Positions 8,149 to 16,567 of a stretch of DNA of 64,000 nucleotides are shown here, one piece after another. The notes under the pieces are model-generated. The model had not been told where the DNA came from. It did not search any database and worked only from the letters and a program-made list of their open reading frames with translations. Position 1 is the first letter of the stretch; every line of letters starts with the position of its first letter. The DNA is from Micromonospora sp. WMMD980 (lineage in GTDB: Bacteria; Actinomycetota; Actinomycetes; Mycobacteriales; Micromonosporaceae): assembly GCF_029626035.1 (NCBI RefSeq), contig NZ_JARUBE010000003.1, positions 2,108,001 through 2,172,000 of the forward strand. Reading direction: 5' to 3'. The translations under genes were made by a program, and so were the position numbers.

Positions 8149-9486
8149 TCAGGTGCCCAGATGCCGGCGCAGCACCCCGCCGGCCGCGTCCGGGTGCTCG
8201 GCGGCGAGCAGCCCGGCGGCGGCCAACACGTAGTCGACGTCCACCACCGGGCGGGCCGCGCGCGGCAACGGCCACCCGCCGGCGTGGTCGGTGAGCACCG
8301 CGTCGAGCACCACACCCGCGTCGGCCGCGTCGGCGTGGCGCAGCACCCCGCCGGAGCCGACCAGCAGCCGCACCTCCCGCAGGTCCCGCCCGGCGCGTTC
8401 CCCGGTGGCCGCGCCCCGGGCGTGCCGGCGCACCGCCACGGTCGCGGCCAGCGCCGCGATCCGCCGGTCCGCGGCCCGGTCGGCGTCCCCGCCGGGCAGG
8501 AAACCCGGGTCGGCGGCCCGGACCGCCGCCGCCGCCGTCAACACCTCCTGCTCCCCCGCCGCCAGCAACCGCTCCTCGGCGGCGGCGCGCACCACCCCCG
8601 GCGCGGACCACCGCGTCCCCAGGTCCCCCTCCACGGTGCGGGCCCGCCACAGCGTGCCGGTGACCTCCCGACCCGGACCCTCGGCCCGCTCGTCGGGGGT
8701 GAGCACCGAGTACACGTCGGTGGTGGCCCCACCGACGTCCACCACCGCCAGGTCACCGCCGACGGTGTCGGCGAGGACCTCCACGCCGGTGAGCACCGCG
8801 TCCGGGGTGGCGGCGCGGACCAGCCGCGCGAACCGGGACCCCCGCGACAGCCTCTTGCCGCCGATGACGTGCCGCAGGAAGACCTCCCGGATCGCCGCGC
8901 GCGCCGACGCCGGCGCCAGCACCCCGATGCGCGGCAGCACGTTGTCCGCCACCGTCACCGGCACCCTCGCCTCGGCGAGCAGCGCGTGCAGCCCGGCACG
9001 GGCGGCGACGTTGCCCGCCAGGACCACCGGCACCCGCCAGCGGGCCCGCGCCAACCGCGTCGCGTTGTGCGTCAACGTGTCCGCGTCACCACCGTCGGTG
9101 CCGCCGACGAGCAGCACCACGTCCGGGCGGGCCGCCCGCAACGCCGCCAGCTCCGCCGCGCCGAGACGCCCGGCCGCCACGTGCACCACGTTCGCCCCCG
9201 CCGACAGGCCCACCCGCCGGCCCGCCTGCGCGGTGACCAGGGGCTCGTAGCCGATCACGGCCAGGCGCAGCCCGCCACCGGCCGACGAGCACACGTACCA
9301 GGGCACCTCACCCACGCCGGCCGACGCGGTGGCCGCGCCGACCGCGGCGTCCAGGCCGTGCAACACGTCCGTGCCCACCGTCGTCGGCGCCGACGCCGCG
9401 CCGACCAGCCGGCCGCCGTCGAGGTCGACCACCGCCGCCTTCGTGTACGTCGACCCGACGTCGGCGCACACCGCGGCCCTCACCAC
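8149..9486 (-). CDS. MutL/GlmL-like ASKHA ATPase, putative reactivase of lysine 5,6-aminomutase
   Basis: A protein of 445 aa with the actin-like ATPase fold: phosphate-1 loop DVGSTYTK at residues 9-16 and phosphate-2 loop VDVGGATTD near residue 240. The family is the glutamate mutase-associated MutL/GlmL group, found next to adenosylcobalamin-dependent aminomutases. Its position as last gene of the kamD-kamE operon suggests that it swaps damaged cobalamin out of KamDE, comparable to KamB of lysine fermenters; this is inference. The start is one of two adjacent GTG codons; 9486 is preferred because GAAGGA lies 9 nt upstream. It is 19 bp behind the hotdog gene. Confidence 0.8.
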   Translation of the reverse strand: MVRAAVCADVGSTYTKAAVVDLDGGRLVGAASAPTTVGTDVLHGLDAAVGAATASAGVGEVPWYVCSSAGGGLRLAVIGYEPLVTAQAGRRVGLSAGANVVHVAAGRLGAAELAALRAARPDVVLLVGGTDGGDADTLTHNATRLARARWRVPVVLAGNVAARAGLHALLAEARVPVTVADNVLPRIGVLAPASARAAIREVFLRHVIGGKRLSRGSRFARLVRAATPDAVLTGVEVLADTVGGDLAVVDVGGATTDVYSVLTPDERAEGPGREVTGTLWRARTVEGDLGTRWSAPGVVRAAAEERLLAAGEQEVLTAAAAVRAADPGFLPGGDADRAADRRIAALAATVAVRRHARGAATGERAGRDLREVRLLVGSGGVLRHADAADAGVVLDAVLTDHAGGWPLPRAARPVVDVDYVLAAAGLLAAEHPDAAGGVLRRHLGT

Positions 9487-9505
9487 GCGGCGCCGTCCTT
9501 CGCGC

Positions 9506-9904
9506 TCACGCGGTCGGCGGCACGACCACGGTGCCGGTCGCGGTGACCGCCACGATCGGCGGGTCCAGCACCTCCGCCGCCGAGTCACCCTGGTCCGGGC
9601 GACCCCGGCACACCACCGCGCAACTCAACTCCAGCGTCCGGCTGCGCGACCCCACCCGCACGACCCGCGCGGTCACCTCCACCACGTCACCGGCGCGCAC
9701 CGGCGCGGTGAACCGCACGTCCGCGTAGCCGGCGAACAGGCCCTCGTCGCCGTCGGTGCGGATGCACACCTCGGTGGCCACGTCGCCGAACAACCCCAAC
9801 GCGTACGCCCCGTCGACCAGGTTCCCCGCGTAGTGCGCGTGCGCGTACGGCACGTACCGGCGGTGCACCACGGTCAACCCCAGCCGGGGATCCTGCTCGC
9901 TCAA
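9506..9904 (-). CDS. kal: Hotdog-fold 3-aminobutyryl-CoA ammonia-lyase-like protein
   Basis: A protein of 132 aa, a single hotdog domain. The stretch AHYAGNLVDGA (residues 23-33) followed by GDVATE (40-45) and a later TAPVRAGDVVEVTA resembles beta-alanyl-CoA and 3-aminobutyryl-CoA ammonia-lyases. In the lysine pathway the Kal enzyme removes ammonia from 3-aminobutyryl-CoA to give crotonyl-CoA. The ATG overlaps the kamE stop by 4 nt, so the two are translationally coupled. The operon context supports the assignment; a thioesterase of the same fold is the alternative. Confidence 0.75.
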   Translation of the reverse strand: MSEQDPRLGLTVVHRRYVPYAHAHYAGNLVDGAYALGLFGDVATEVCIRTDGDEGLFAGYADVRFTAPVRAGDVVEVTARVVRVGSRSRTLELSCAVVCRGRPDQGDSAAEVLDPPIVAVTATGTVVVPPTA

Positions 9905-10710
9905 CTGCCCGTCCTCCTGGAAGTGATCAACGCGTGCACGAGGTAGCTGGCCACCTCACCCGGAGTGGTGCCACGACCGAAGATCCGGTCCACGCCCAAC
10001 TCACCGGTCATCGTCTCGTCGAAGCGCGGCCCACCCACGATCAGCAGCGGCCGCTTCCCGGCCGGCATGGCCTCCCGGAACGCCGCCGACATCTCCCGCG
10101 TGTTGTGCAGATGCGCGTCGCGCTGCGTCACCACCTGCGACACCAGCACCGCGTCGGCCTTCTCCTGCCGGGCCGCCTCGACCAGCTCCGGCACGCTCAC
10201 CTGCGCGCCCAGGTTGCTGACCTTCAACTCCCGGTAGTACTCCAGGCCCTTCTCCCCGGCGATGCCCTTGACATTCAGGATCGCGTCGATGCCCACCGTG
10301 TGCGCGTCGGTGCCGATGCACGCGCCCACCACCGACAACTTGCGGCGCATCTTCTGCTTCACCACCGCGTTGACCTCCTTGGCCGACAGCAGCGGGAAGT
10401 CCCGCTCCACCACCTGCACCTTGTCGAGGTCCACCAGGTGGTTCACCCGCCCGTACACCACGAAGAAGGTGAACCCGTCACCGATCGGCTTCGCGTGCAC
10501 CAGCATCGCCGGGTCCATGCCCATCTTGTTGGCCAACTGCACCGCCGCGCCCTCGGCCCGCTTGTCGTGCGGCACCGGCAACGTGAACGACACCTGCACC
10601 ATGCCGTCACCGGTGGTGTCCCCGTACGGCCGCACGACCGTCTTCTCGCTCATGCCGCGCTGGCCGGGCATGCTCTCACCGCCCTCGCTTCGCTCGGTGC
10701 GCTCGCTCAT
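9901..10710 (-). CDS. kamE: Lysine 5,6-aminomutase beta subunit
   Basis: A protein of 269 aa. The C-terminal Rossmann domain binds adenosylcobalamin: DAHTVG at 135-140 is the DxHxxG motif with H137 as the lower cobalt ligand. K148, eleven residues later, matches the spacing of the PLP-binding lysine (His133/Lys144) of the Clostridium sticklandii enzyme. With KamD it moves the terminal amino group of D-lysine or L-beta-lysine from C6 to C5. The ATG at 10710 overlaps the kamD stop by 4 nt. An internal ATG at 10653 would remove a 19-residue Glu/Ser/Arg tail that is not family-like and comes from a repeat-type sequence. Confidence 0.93.
   Translation of the reverse strand: MSERTERSEGGESMPGQRGMSEKTVVRPYGDTTGDGMVQVSFTLPVPHDKRAEGAAVQLANKMGMDPAMLVHAKPIGDGFTFFVVYGRVNHLVDLDKVQVVERDFPLLSAKEVNAVVKQKMRRKLSVVGACIGTDAHTVGIDAILNVKGIAGEKGLEYYRELKVSNLGAQVSVPELVEAARQEKADAVLVSQVVTQRDAHLHNTREMSAAFREAMPAGKRPLLIVGGPRFDETMTGELGVDRIFGRGTTPGEVASYLVHALITSRRTGS
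10682..10710 (-). repeat. Ser/Glu/Arg-coding GCTCG-rich repeat-like sequence at kamE start
   Basis: The segment is made of iterated GCTCG/CGCTT units and encodes MSERTERSEGG at the kamE N-terminus. From memory, sequences of this kind are scattered between genes of Micromonosporaceae; only this copy is obvious in the window. It fuses kamE to the kamD stop codon. Confidence 0.4.
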
Positions 10711-12266
10711 GCCGGCTGCTCCAGGATCTCGGTGGCCGGGTTGAAGTAGTCGTCGGCGTGCCGGGCCACCCCGTCGAGGCCCTTGCCCCGGTCCGCCGGC
10801 CGCTTCATGATCCCGAACGTGCCCTCGGCGATCGCCGTCAACAACGACTGCTCCCCGATGCGCTCCAGCAGCTCCACCGCCTCGCCGAGCACCCGGTGCG
10901 CCCGCTGCTGGACGAACCCGCCCGGCGCCGGCACGAAGTCCTCGTACAGGCCGCCCGCCGCGCCCAACACGTACCGGACGTTCTGCAACGCGATGTCCCG
11001 GTCCGACAACCACGGCGTCACCACCGCCTCGGTCATCATCCCCACCAACAGGATGCCCTGCCCGGTCATGGCCCCCACCAGGTTGAAGAACCCGTCGAGC
11101 AGGTTGCCCCGGAACACGTCACCGGTCATGTGCTTCGTCGGCGGCATCCACTTCAACGGCGCATCCGGGAACAACTCCCGCGCCAACAACGCGTGCGCCA
11201 ACTCCAACCGCAACGACTCCGGCACATCCGGATTGATCTCGAACGCGTGACCCAACCCCAACAGCCGGTCCGCCAACCCCGCCTCGTGCGCGAAGAACTC
11301 GTTCAACAACTGCGACACCGTCACCGTGTGCGCCTCGTCCACCGCGTCCGCGGTGGTCAGATAGTTGTCCTCACCGGTGTTGATGATGATCCCGGCCCGC
11401 GCGTGCACCTGCCGGGAGAACCGCTGGTCCACGAACGTGCGGATCGGGTTGATGTCCCGGAACAGGATCCCGTACATCGAGTCGTTGAGCATCATGTCCA
11501 GCCGCTCCAGGCCGGCCAACGTCGCCATCTCCGGCATGCACAGCCCCGACGCGTAGTTCGTCAACCGCACGTACCGGCCCAACTCCTTCGACGAGGAGTC
11601 CAACGCTGCCCGCATCAACCGGAAGTTCTCCTGCGTGGCGTACGTGCCGGCGAACCCCTCCCGGGTCGCCCCCTCCGGCACGTAGTCCAGCAACGACTGC
11701 CCCGTCGACCGGATCACCGCGATCACGTCCGCGCCGGCGCGCGCCGCCGCCTGCGCCTGCGGAATGTCCTCGTAGATGTCGCCGGTCGCCACGATCAGAT
11801 AGATCCACGGCCGCTGCTTCGGATCCCCGAACCGCCTCACCAGACGATCCCGCTCCGCGCGCCGCCTGTCGATCTGCCGAACCCCCGCCGCCACCGCCCG
11901 ACGCGACGACCGCCGCGCCGCCGTCGCGGCCTTCGCCGTCGGCACCTCGAACCGCACCGACCCGGCCGCCGCCTTCTGCGCCAGCAACGTCACATCCGCG
12001 ATGCCCTCGCGCGCCAACGCGTCGAACACCGGCAACGCCACCCCGTGCCCCAGCCCCACGTCGGCCACCACGGCGTCCACCAGCCGGTTCACCCACGGAA
12101 TGCCGTCCGGGTCGGCGCCGGACGCCCCGGCCAACCGCAACACCGCCCGCTCCACCGACACCGTCGTGTGGCTGCGCGCCAGATCCACCACCGGCTGCCC
12201 CGCCCGACGCGCCAACTCCCGCGCCCGCGCCACCAGCGCCGGATCCAACCCAAGCTTGCCCGTCAC
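10707..12266 (-). CDS. kamD: Lysine 5,6-aminomutase alpha subunit
   Basis: A protein of 519 aa, the family's full length, built on a TIM barrel that carries the substrate and cobalamin-contacting surfaces. Recognisable segments are DPKQRPWIYLIVATGDIYED (about 146-165), VIRSTGQSLLDYVPEG, NYASGLCMPEMA and the C-terminal GEQSLLTAIAEGTFGIMKRP. With KamE it forms the adenosylcobalamin- and PLP-dependent enzyme that turns L-beta-lysine into 3,5-diaminohexanoate. Its start overlaps the upstream amidohydrolase stop by 4 nt and its stop overlaps kamE. No truncation or missing region is apparent. Confidence 0.95.
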   Translation of the reverse strand: MTGKLGLDPALVARARELARRAGQPVVDLARSHTTVSVERAVLRLAGASGADPDGIPWVNRLVDAVVADVGLGHGVALPVFDALAREGIADVTLLAQKAAAGSVRFEVPTAKAATAARRSSRRAVAAGVRQIDRRRAERDRLVRRFGDPKQRPWIYLIVATGDIYEDIPQAQAAARAGADVIAVIRSTGQSLLDYVPEGATREGFAGTYATQENFRLMRAALDSSSKELGRYVRLTNYASGLCMPEMATLAGLERLDMMLNDSMYGILFRDINPIRTFVDQRFSRQVHARAGIIINTGEDNYLTTADAVDEAHTVTVSQLLNEFFAHEAGLADRLLGLGHAFEINPDVPESLRLELAHALLARELFPDAPLKWMPPTKHMTGDVFRGNLLDGFFNLVGAMTGQGILLVGMMTEAVVTPWLSDRDIALQNVRYVLGAAGGLYEDFVPAPGGFVQQRAHRVLGEAVELLERIGEQSLLTAIAEGTFGIMKRPADRGKGLDGVARHADDYFNPATEILEQPA

Positions 12267-13834
12267 GAAGAACCTTCCTGATAGATCACGTCACCCCGCA
12301 ACACCGTCGCCCGGCACACCGGCAGCGGAGTCGGATCATCCGCACCCCGCAGCTCCGGATCCTCGGCCTGCAACACCGGCAGACCCCGCTCCACCCCCGC
12401 CGGGGAGTCCCACACCGCGAACGTCGCCGGCGCACCCAACGCCAGGACCCCCTCGTTGTCCAGGTGCACCGCCCGCCACCCGCCACGGGTGTGCGCCGCG
12501 AACGCCGCCCGCACACTCATCCGCTGCGACGGGTTGTGATGCGCCGCCGCCGCCCGCACCGACCCCCACGGGTCCAACGGCGTCACCGGCGAATCCGACC
12601 CGAACGCCAACGCCACACCCACCCCGTGCATCGCGCCCATCGGATTCGACTCCAACGACCGGGACAGGCCCAACCGCGACTCGTACATCCGCCCCGAACC
12701 GCCCCACAGGCGGTCGAACGCCGGCTGCACCGACGCCACGATCCCGTACTCCACGAACCCGGCGATCAACCGCTTGCTCATGATCTCCGCGTGCTCCACC
12801 CGGTGCCGCGCCGCCCGCAACCGCTCCGTGCCCAGCTTCCGCGCCGCCTCCGCGAACCCCGCCAGCACCGTCCCGATCGCCGCGTCCCCGATCGCGTGGA
12901 AACCGCCCTGCATCCCGTGCGCCGCACAGTCCAACAAATGATCACGAACCTGCTCCGCCGACACGTACCCGTGCCCACACGCCCCCGGCTCACCGTCCAG
13001 GTACGCCGCCGACACGTGCGCCGTCCGCGACCCCAACGCCCCGTCCGCGAACAGGTCACCACCCGCGCCCACCGCACCCAGGTCCCGGGCCCGCGCCGCA
13101 CCCAGCAGCTCACCCCAGTACCCGTACACCTCCGGCACCCCGTCGCCGGACACCGCCAACAACCCGGTGAAGTCCTCCTCATCGGAAATGTCCGGACCAC
13201 CGCACTCGTGCACCGCCGCGATGCCCAACGACGCCGCGTGCGCCAACGCCCGACGCTGCGCCGCCACCCGCTGCGCCCGCGTCACCGACGTGAACGCCGC
13301 CGCCCGCACCACGTGGTGCGCGTCCCGACGCAGCCACCCCGACCCGTCGAACCCGGCCGCGCCCGCCGCGTCCGGGCACGCCGCCAGCAACGCCGACGAC
13401 ACCAACGCCGAATGGATCGACGCCTGCGACAGGTAGACCCGCCGTCCCCCCGCCGCCCGGTCCAACGCCGCCGCGTCCGGCAACGCCGCATCCGCCCAGC
13501 ACGACTCGTCCCACCCGTGCCCCAGCACCACCGCGTCGCCCGGCAACCCGCCCGCGAACGCCGACACCGCCGCCACCAGCTCACCGGCCGACCGCACCGC
13601 CGACAGGTCGAGCCCCGACAACGCCAACCCGGTGTCCGTCGCGTGCACGTGCGCGTCCACGAACGCCGGCGTCACCAGCGCGCCGCCCAACTCCACCACC
13701 CGGTCGGCCACCGGCGCGTCCGCGTCCGCGCCCAACCAGGCGATCCGCCCGTCCCGCACCAACAGTGCCGTCGCGCTCGGCTCGGCCGGACAGTGCAGCA
13801 CTCCACCGCGATACAGCGTCGAGGGGTTCGTCAT
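12263..13834 (-). CDS. YtcJ-type amidohydrolase in the lysine operon
   Basis: A protein of 523 aa from the metal-dependent amidohydrolase superfamily. The first metal site is H62xH64 in VDAHVHATDTG; later family motifs are GGFHAIGDAAI, RVEHAEIM and ALAFGSDSPV, the last holding the conserved Asp. This subgroup hydrolyses amide or related bonds of unknown substrates. It is locked into the pathway by position: 4 bp after kdd and overlapping kamD by 4 nt. It may open a cyclic or acylated lysine derivative, but no known step of lysine degradation needs it. Confidence 0.85.
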   Translation of the reverse strand: MTNPSTLYRGGVLHCPAEPSATALLVRDGRIAWLGADADAPVADRVVELGGALVTPAFVDAHVHATDTGLALSGLDLSAVRSAGELVAAVSAFAGGLPGDAVVLGHGWDESCWADAALPDAAALDRAAGGRRVYLSQASIHSALVSSALLAACPDAAGAAGFDGSGWLRRDAHHVVRAAAFTSVTRAQRVAAQRRALAHAASLGIAAVHECGGPDISDEEDFTGLLAVSGDGVPEVYGYWGELLGAARARDLGAVGAGGDLFADGALGSRTAHVSAAYLDGEPGACGHGYVSAEQVRDHLLDCAAHGMQGGFHAIGDAAIGTVLAGFAEAARKLGTERLRAARHRVEHAEIMSKRLIAGFVEYGIVASVQPAFDRLWGGSGRMYESRLGLSRSLESNPMGAMHGVGVALAFGSDSPVTPLDPWGSVRAAAAHHNPSQRMSVRAAFAAHTRGGWRAVHLDNEGVLALGAPATFAVWDSPAGVERGLPVLQAEDPELRGADDPTPLPVCRATVLRGDVIYQEGSS

Positions 13835-13838
13835 GGCC

Positions 13839-14900
13839 TCAGTCTGCCGTCAGCCGCGCCTCGAACAGACCACGCACCCCCGGCTCGGACCGCAACAACT
13901 CCAACGCCAGCTCCGCGTGCCCCGGCACGAACCCGTTCCCCACCAGCATCGTCACGTCCGCCGCCAGCCCCTCCGCGCCCAACGCAGCCGCCGCGAAACT
14001 GGTCGCCATCGAGAAGAAGATCACCGTACCGCCGTCCGCCGTGGCCAGCACCGCGCCGTGCTCACACCCCGGCACGTCCACGCACACCACCGTCACGTCC
14101 GCCGGCGCGCCCAACGCCGTGGTCACCGCCGTGGACAACCCCACCGGGTCCCGCGCGTCCGCCAACGCCACCGCGTCGGCCAACCCGGCCGCCACCAGCG
14201 CGTCACGCTCCGCCGCCACCGGCACCACCCCGACCGTACGAGCCGCGCCCGCCCGCCGCGCCGCGGCCAGCGACAGCGAGCCGCTCTTGCCGGCCCCGCC
14301 GATCACCGCCACCGACACCGGACGCCGATCACCCGCGCGGTCCCGCCGCGCCGCCTGCTCGGCCACCACCCGCGCGGTCAGCGCCGGCGCCCCGCACACG
14401 TCCAGCACCGCCAGCGACAACTCCGGGTGCAGATCCGCCGGCAGCACCGCGGCGATCGAGCGGGCGAACAGGATCGCGTACCCGTCGCACGGCACCTGCT
14501 CGCTGCGCCCGTCCCAGCGGGCCAGCCCGTCGGTGACGGTCAGCGGCGTCAGCGTCAGCGACACCAGCGTCGCCACCCGGTCCCCCGGGCGCAGCCCCAG
14601 CGGGGAGCGCCGGCCCGCCTCCTCGACCGTGCCGATCAGCATGCCGCCGGAGCCGGTCACCGGGTTCTGCATCTTCCCGCGTGTCGAGATGATCTCCAGC
14701 ACCTCGGCGCGGACCTTCTCGCCGTCGCCGCCGTGCTTCTCCGCCAACTGCCGGAAACTCGCCGCGTCCAGGTTCAGCCGTTCCACCCGGATCCGCACCT
14801 CGTTCGCCGCGATCCGCGGGTCGGCGTCCAGCCGCCAGGCCGCCTGCGGCAGCACTCCCACCGGTTCCACGACTCGGTGCAGACCCACCGGTGACGTCAC
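13839..14900 (-). CDS. kdd: L-erythro-3,5-diaminohexanoate dehydrogenase
   Basis: A protein of 353 aa. It has the start pattern of Kdd (GLHRVVEPVGVLPQAAWRLD), the conserved LNLDAASFRQL and a dinucleotide-binding loop GGAGKSGSL near residues 200-210. The enzyme oxidises and deaminates 3,5-diaminohexanoate, the KamDE product, to 5-amino-3-oxohexanoate with NAD or NADP. The start is GTG with AGGGGGT six nt upstream. It is the first gene of the leftward operon and is divergent from kamA, with 143 bp between the two starts. Confidence 0.92.
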   Translation of the reverse strand: MTSPVGLHRVVEPVGVLPQAAWRLDADPRIAANEVRIRVERLNLDAASFRQLAEKHGGDGEKVRAEVLEIISTRGKMQNPVTGSGGMLIGTVEEAGRRSPLGLRPGDRVATLVSLTLTPLTVTDGLARWDGRSEQVPCDGYAILFARSIAAVLPADLHPELSLAVLDVCGAPALTARVVAEQAARRDRAGDRRPVSVAVIGGAGKSGSLSLAAARRAGAARTVGVVPVAAERDALVAAGLADAVALADARDPVGLSTAVTTALGAPADVTVVCVDVPGCEHGAVLATADGGTVIFFSMATSFAAAALGAEGLAADVTMLVGNGFVPGHAELALELLRSEPGVRGLFEARLTAD

Positions 14901-14952
14901 GCCGACCCCCTATGTCCAGCCGCCCGAACCCCCGGCCAGGGTCCGCGTCGCG

Positions 14953-14994
14953 GGAAAACTTACGGCAGACTAATTTTTTCACCGCAGATTTTCC
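14953..14994. promoter_or_regulatory. Imperfect inverted repeat in the kdd-kamA divergent promoter region
   Basis: GGAAAA (14953-14958) is mirrored by TTTTCC (14989-14994), and the arms extend imperfectly inward (10 of 16 positions pair). This is the most AT-rich stretch in the area and sits centrally between the two divergent starts. It is a candidate operator for coordinated control, possibly by the Lrp-type regulator at 17511-18017; no binding protein is proven. Confidence 0.4.
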
Positions 14995-15043
14995 AGTAGC
15001 CTTCGCAACGTTGATCAAGCAGTACCGCTGACGAGGAGGGGCC

Positions 15044-16450
15044 GTGACCCAGACCCAACCGGTGGAGACCATCCCGACGCCCCGCTCCACGCCGGTCGCC
15101 GTCCCCGCCGCCGGACAGCCCTACGAATACCGGCGCACCCCGCTGGTCGAGCCCGACTGGACCCGCTTCCCCGGCTGGCGTCACGTCACCCGGGAGCAGT
15201 GGGAGAGCGCCCAGTGGCAGCGGGTCAACTGCGTCAAGAACATCAAGCAGCTCCGCACCGTGCTCGGCGACCTCGTCGACGAAACCTTCTACGCCGACCT
15301 GGAGGCCGACCAGAAAGCCCTGGCCACCATGTCCATGCTGGTGCCGCCCCAGATGATCAACACGATGGTGCCGTTCGCGCCGATGACCACCGAGGCGCTG
15401 CTCGCCGACCCGGTCCGCCGCTACATGATCCCCGTCGCCTCCGACCGGCGCACCGACTGGCCGTCACACCCCTACGCCAGCCGCGACAGCCTCCACGAGC
15501 ACGACATGTGGGTCGCCGAAGGGCTCACCCACCGCTACCCCACCAAGGTCCTCGCCGAACTGCTCTCCACCTGCCCGCAGTACTGCGGGCACTGCACCCG
15601 CATGGACCTGGTCGGCAACTCCACCCCCGCCGTCGACAAGCTCAAGCTCACCCTCAAGCCGGTCGACCGCTACGACGCCCACATCACCTACCTCAAGGCC
15701 CACCCGGGCGTCCGCGACGTGGTCGTCTCCGGCGGCGACGTCGCCAACGTGCCCTGGCGCAACCTCGAGTCCTACCTCATGCGCCTGCTCGAGATCGAGA
15801 CCATCCGCGACATCCGGCTCGCCACCAAGGCCCTCATGGGCCTGCCCCAGCACTGGCTGCAGCCCGACGTCGTCGAGGGCCTGGAACGCGTCGCCCGCAC
15901 CGCCGCCCGCCGCGGCGTCAACCTGGCCATCCACACCCACGTCAACCACGCCCAGTCGCTGACCCCGCTGGTCGCCAGGGCCGCCCAGACCGCCCTCGAC
16001 GTCGGCGTCCGCGACGTCCGCAACCAGGGCGTGCTCATGCGGGGCGTCAACGCCACCAGCGCCGACCTGCTCGACCTCTGCTTCGCACTCCAGGGCGAGA
16101 CCGGCATCCTGCCGTACTACTTCTACATGTGCGACATGATCCCCAACGCCGAGCACTGGCGCGTCCCGGTCTGGCACGCCCAACAGCTCCAGCACGACAT
16201 CATGGGCTACCTGCCCGGCTACGCCACCCCGCGCATCGTCTGCGACGTCCCGTTCGTCGGCAAGCGCTGGGTGCACATGCTCACCGACTACGACCGTGAG
16301 CGCGGCATCTCCTACTGGACCAAGAACTACCGCACCTCGATCGAGTCGGCCGACCTGGAGGCGCTGAACAAGCGCTACGCCTACTACGACCCGATCGACA
16401 CCCTGCCCGAGGCCGGTCAGTCCTGGTGGCGCGCCCACCGCGACGACTGA
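15044..16450 (+). CDS. kamA: Lysine 2,3-aminomutase (KamA family radical SAM enzyme)
   Basis: A protein of 468 aa. The radical SAM cluster motif is C177-P-Q-Y-C181-G-H-C184. The enzyme uses SAM, a 4Fe-4S cluster and PLP to convert L-lysine to L-beta-lysine, the substrate for KamDE encoded divergently. K407, in the segment DVPFVGKRWV, aligns with the PLP lysine of clostridial enzymes, but their glycine-rich PGGGGK is replaced by PFVGK. The start is GTG with GAGGAGGGG 5 nt upstream. Two tandem hairpins follow the stop. Variation at the PLP site leaves some room for a related aminomutase activity. Confidence 0.88.
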   Translation: MTQTQPVETIPTPRSTPVAVPAAGQPYEYRRTPLVEPDWTRFPGWRHVTREQWESAQWQRVNCVKNIKQLRTVLGDLVDETFYADLEADQKALATMSMLVPPQMINTMVPFAPMTTEALLADPVRRYMIPVASDRRTDWPSHPYASRDSLHEHDMWVAEGLTHRYPTKVLAELLSTCPQYCGHCTRMDLVGNSTPAVDKLKLTLKPVDRYDAHITYLKAHPGVRDVVVSGGDVANVPWRNLESYLMRLLEIETIRDIRLATKALMGLPQHWLQPDVVEGLERVARTAARRGVNLAIHTHVNHAQSLTPLVARAAQTALDVGVRDVRNQGVLMRGVNATSADLLDLCFALQGETGILPYYFYMCDMIPNAEHWRVPVWHAQQLQHDIMGYLPGYATPRIVCDVPFVGKRWVHMLTDYDRERGISYWTKNYRTSIESADLEALNKRYAYYDPIDTLPEAGQSWWRAHRDD

Positions 16451-16464
16451 CAGCCGCGCCACCC

Positions 16465-16499
16465 GTCGCCCCCGCCGCCGACCCGGCCGCGGGGGCGAC
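16465..16499. terminator. Hairpin after kamA
   Basis: An 11-bp perfect stem (16465-16475 with 16489-16499) has a 13-nt loop and lies 14 bp after the kamA stop. It is the first of two tandem hairpins. Confidence 0.5.
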
Positions 16500-16525
16500 C
16501 GCGTTCCCACCCTCCTGACGCACGC

Positions 16526-16558
16526 CGGCGGGCCACCGGGGTTTCCGGTGGCCCGCCG
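16526..16558. terminator. Bidirectional hairpin between kamA and csbD
   Basis: A perfect 14-bp stem (16526-16539 with 16545-16558) has a GGTTT loop. It lies 9 bp from the stop of the convergent csbD gene, so it can end transcription from both sides. Confidence 0.75.
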
Positions 16559-16567
16559 ATCGTGCGA

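Noticed and set aside
4856..8233. 1125-codon plus-strand frame through fxsA, ppm1 and lnt
   Set aside because: Antisense shadow; the minus-strand genes have full catalytic motifs.
8161..14894. Several long plus-strand frames rich in Arg/His/Pro opposite the lysine operon
   Set aside because: All lie antisense to kamD, kamE, kdd and the amidohydrolase and show no family features.
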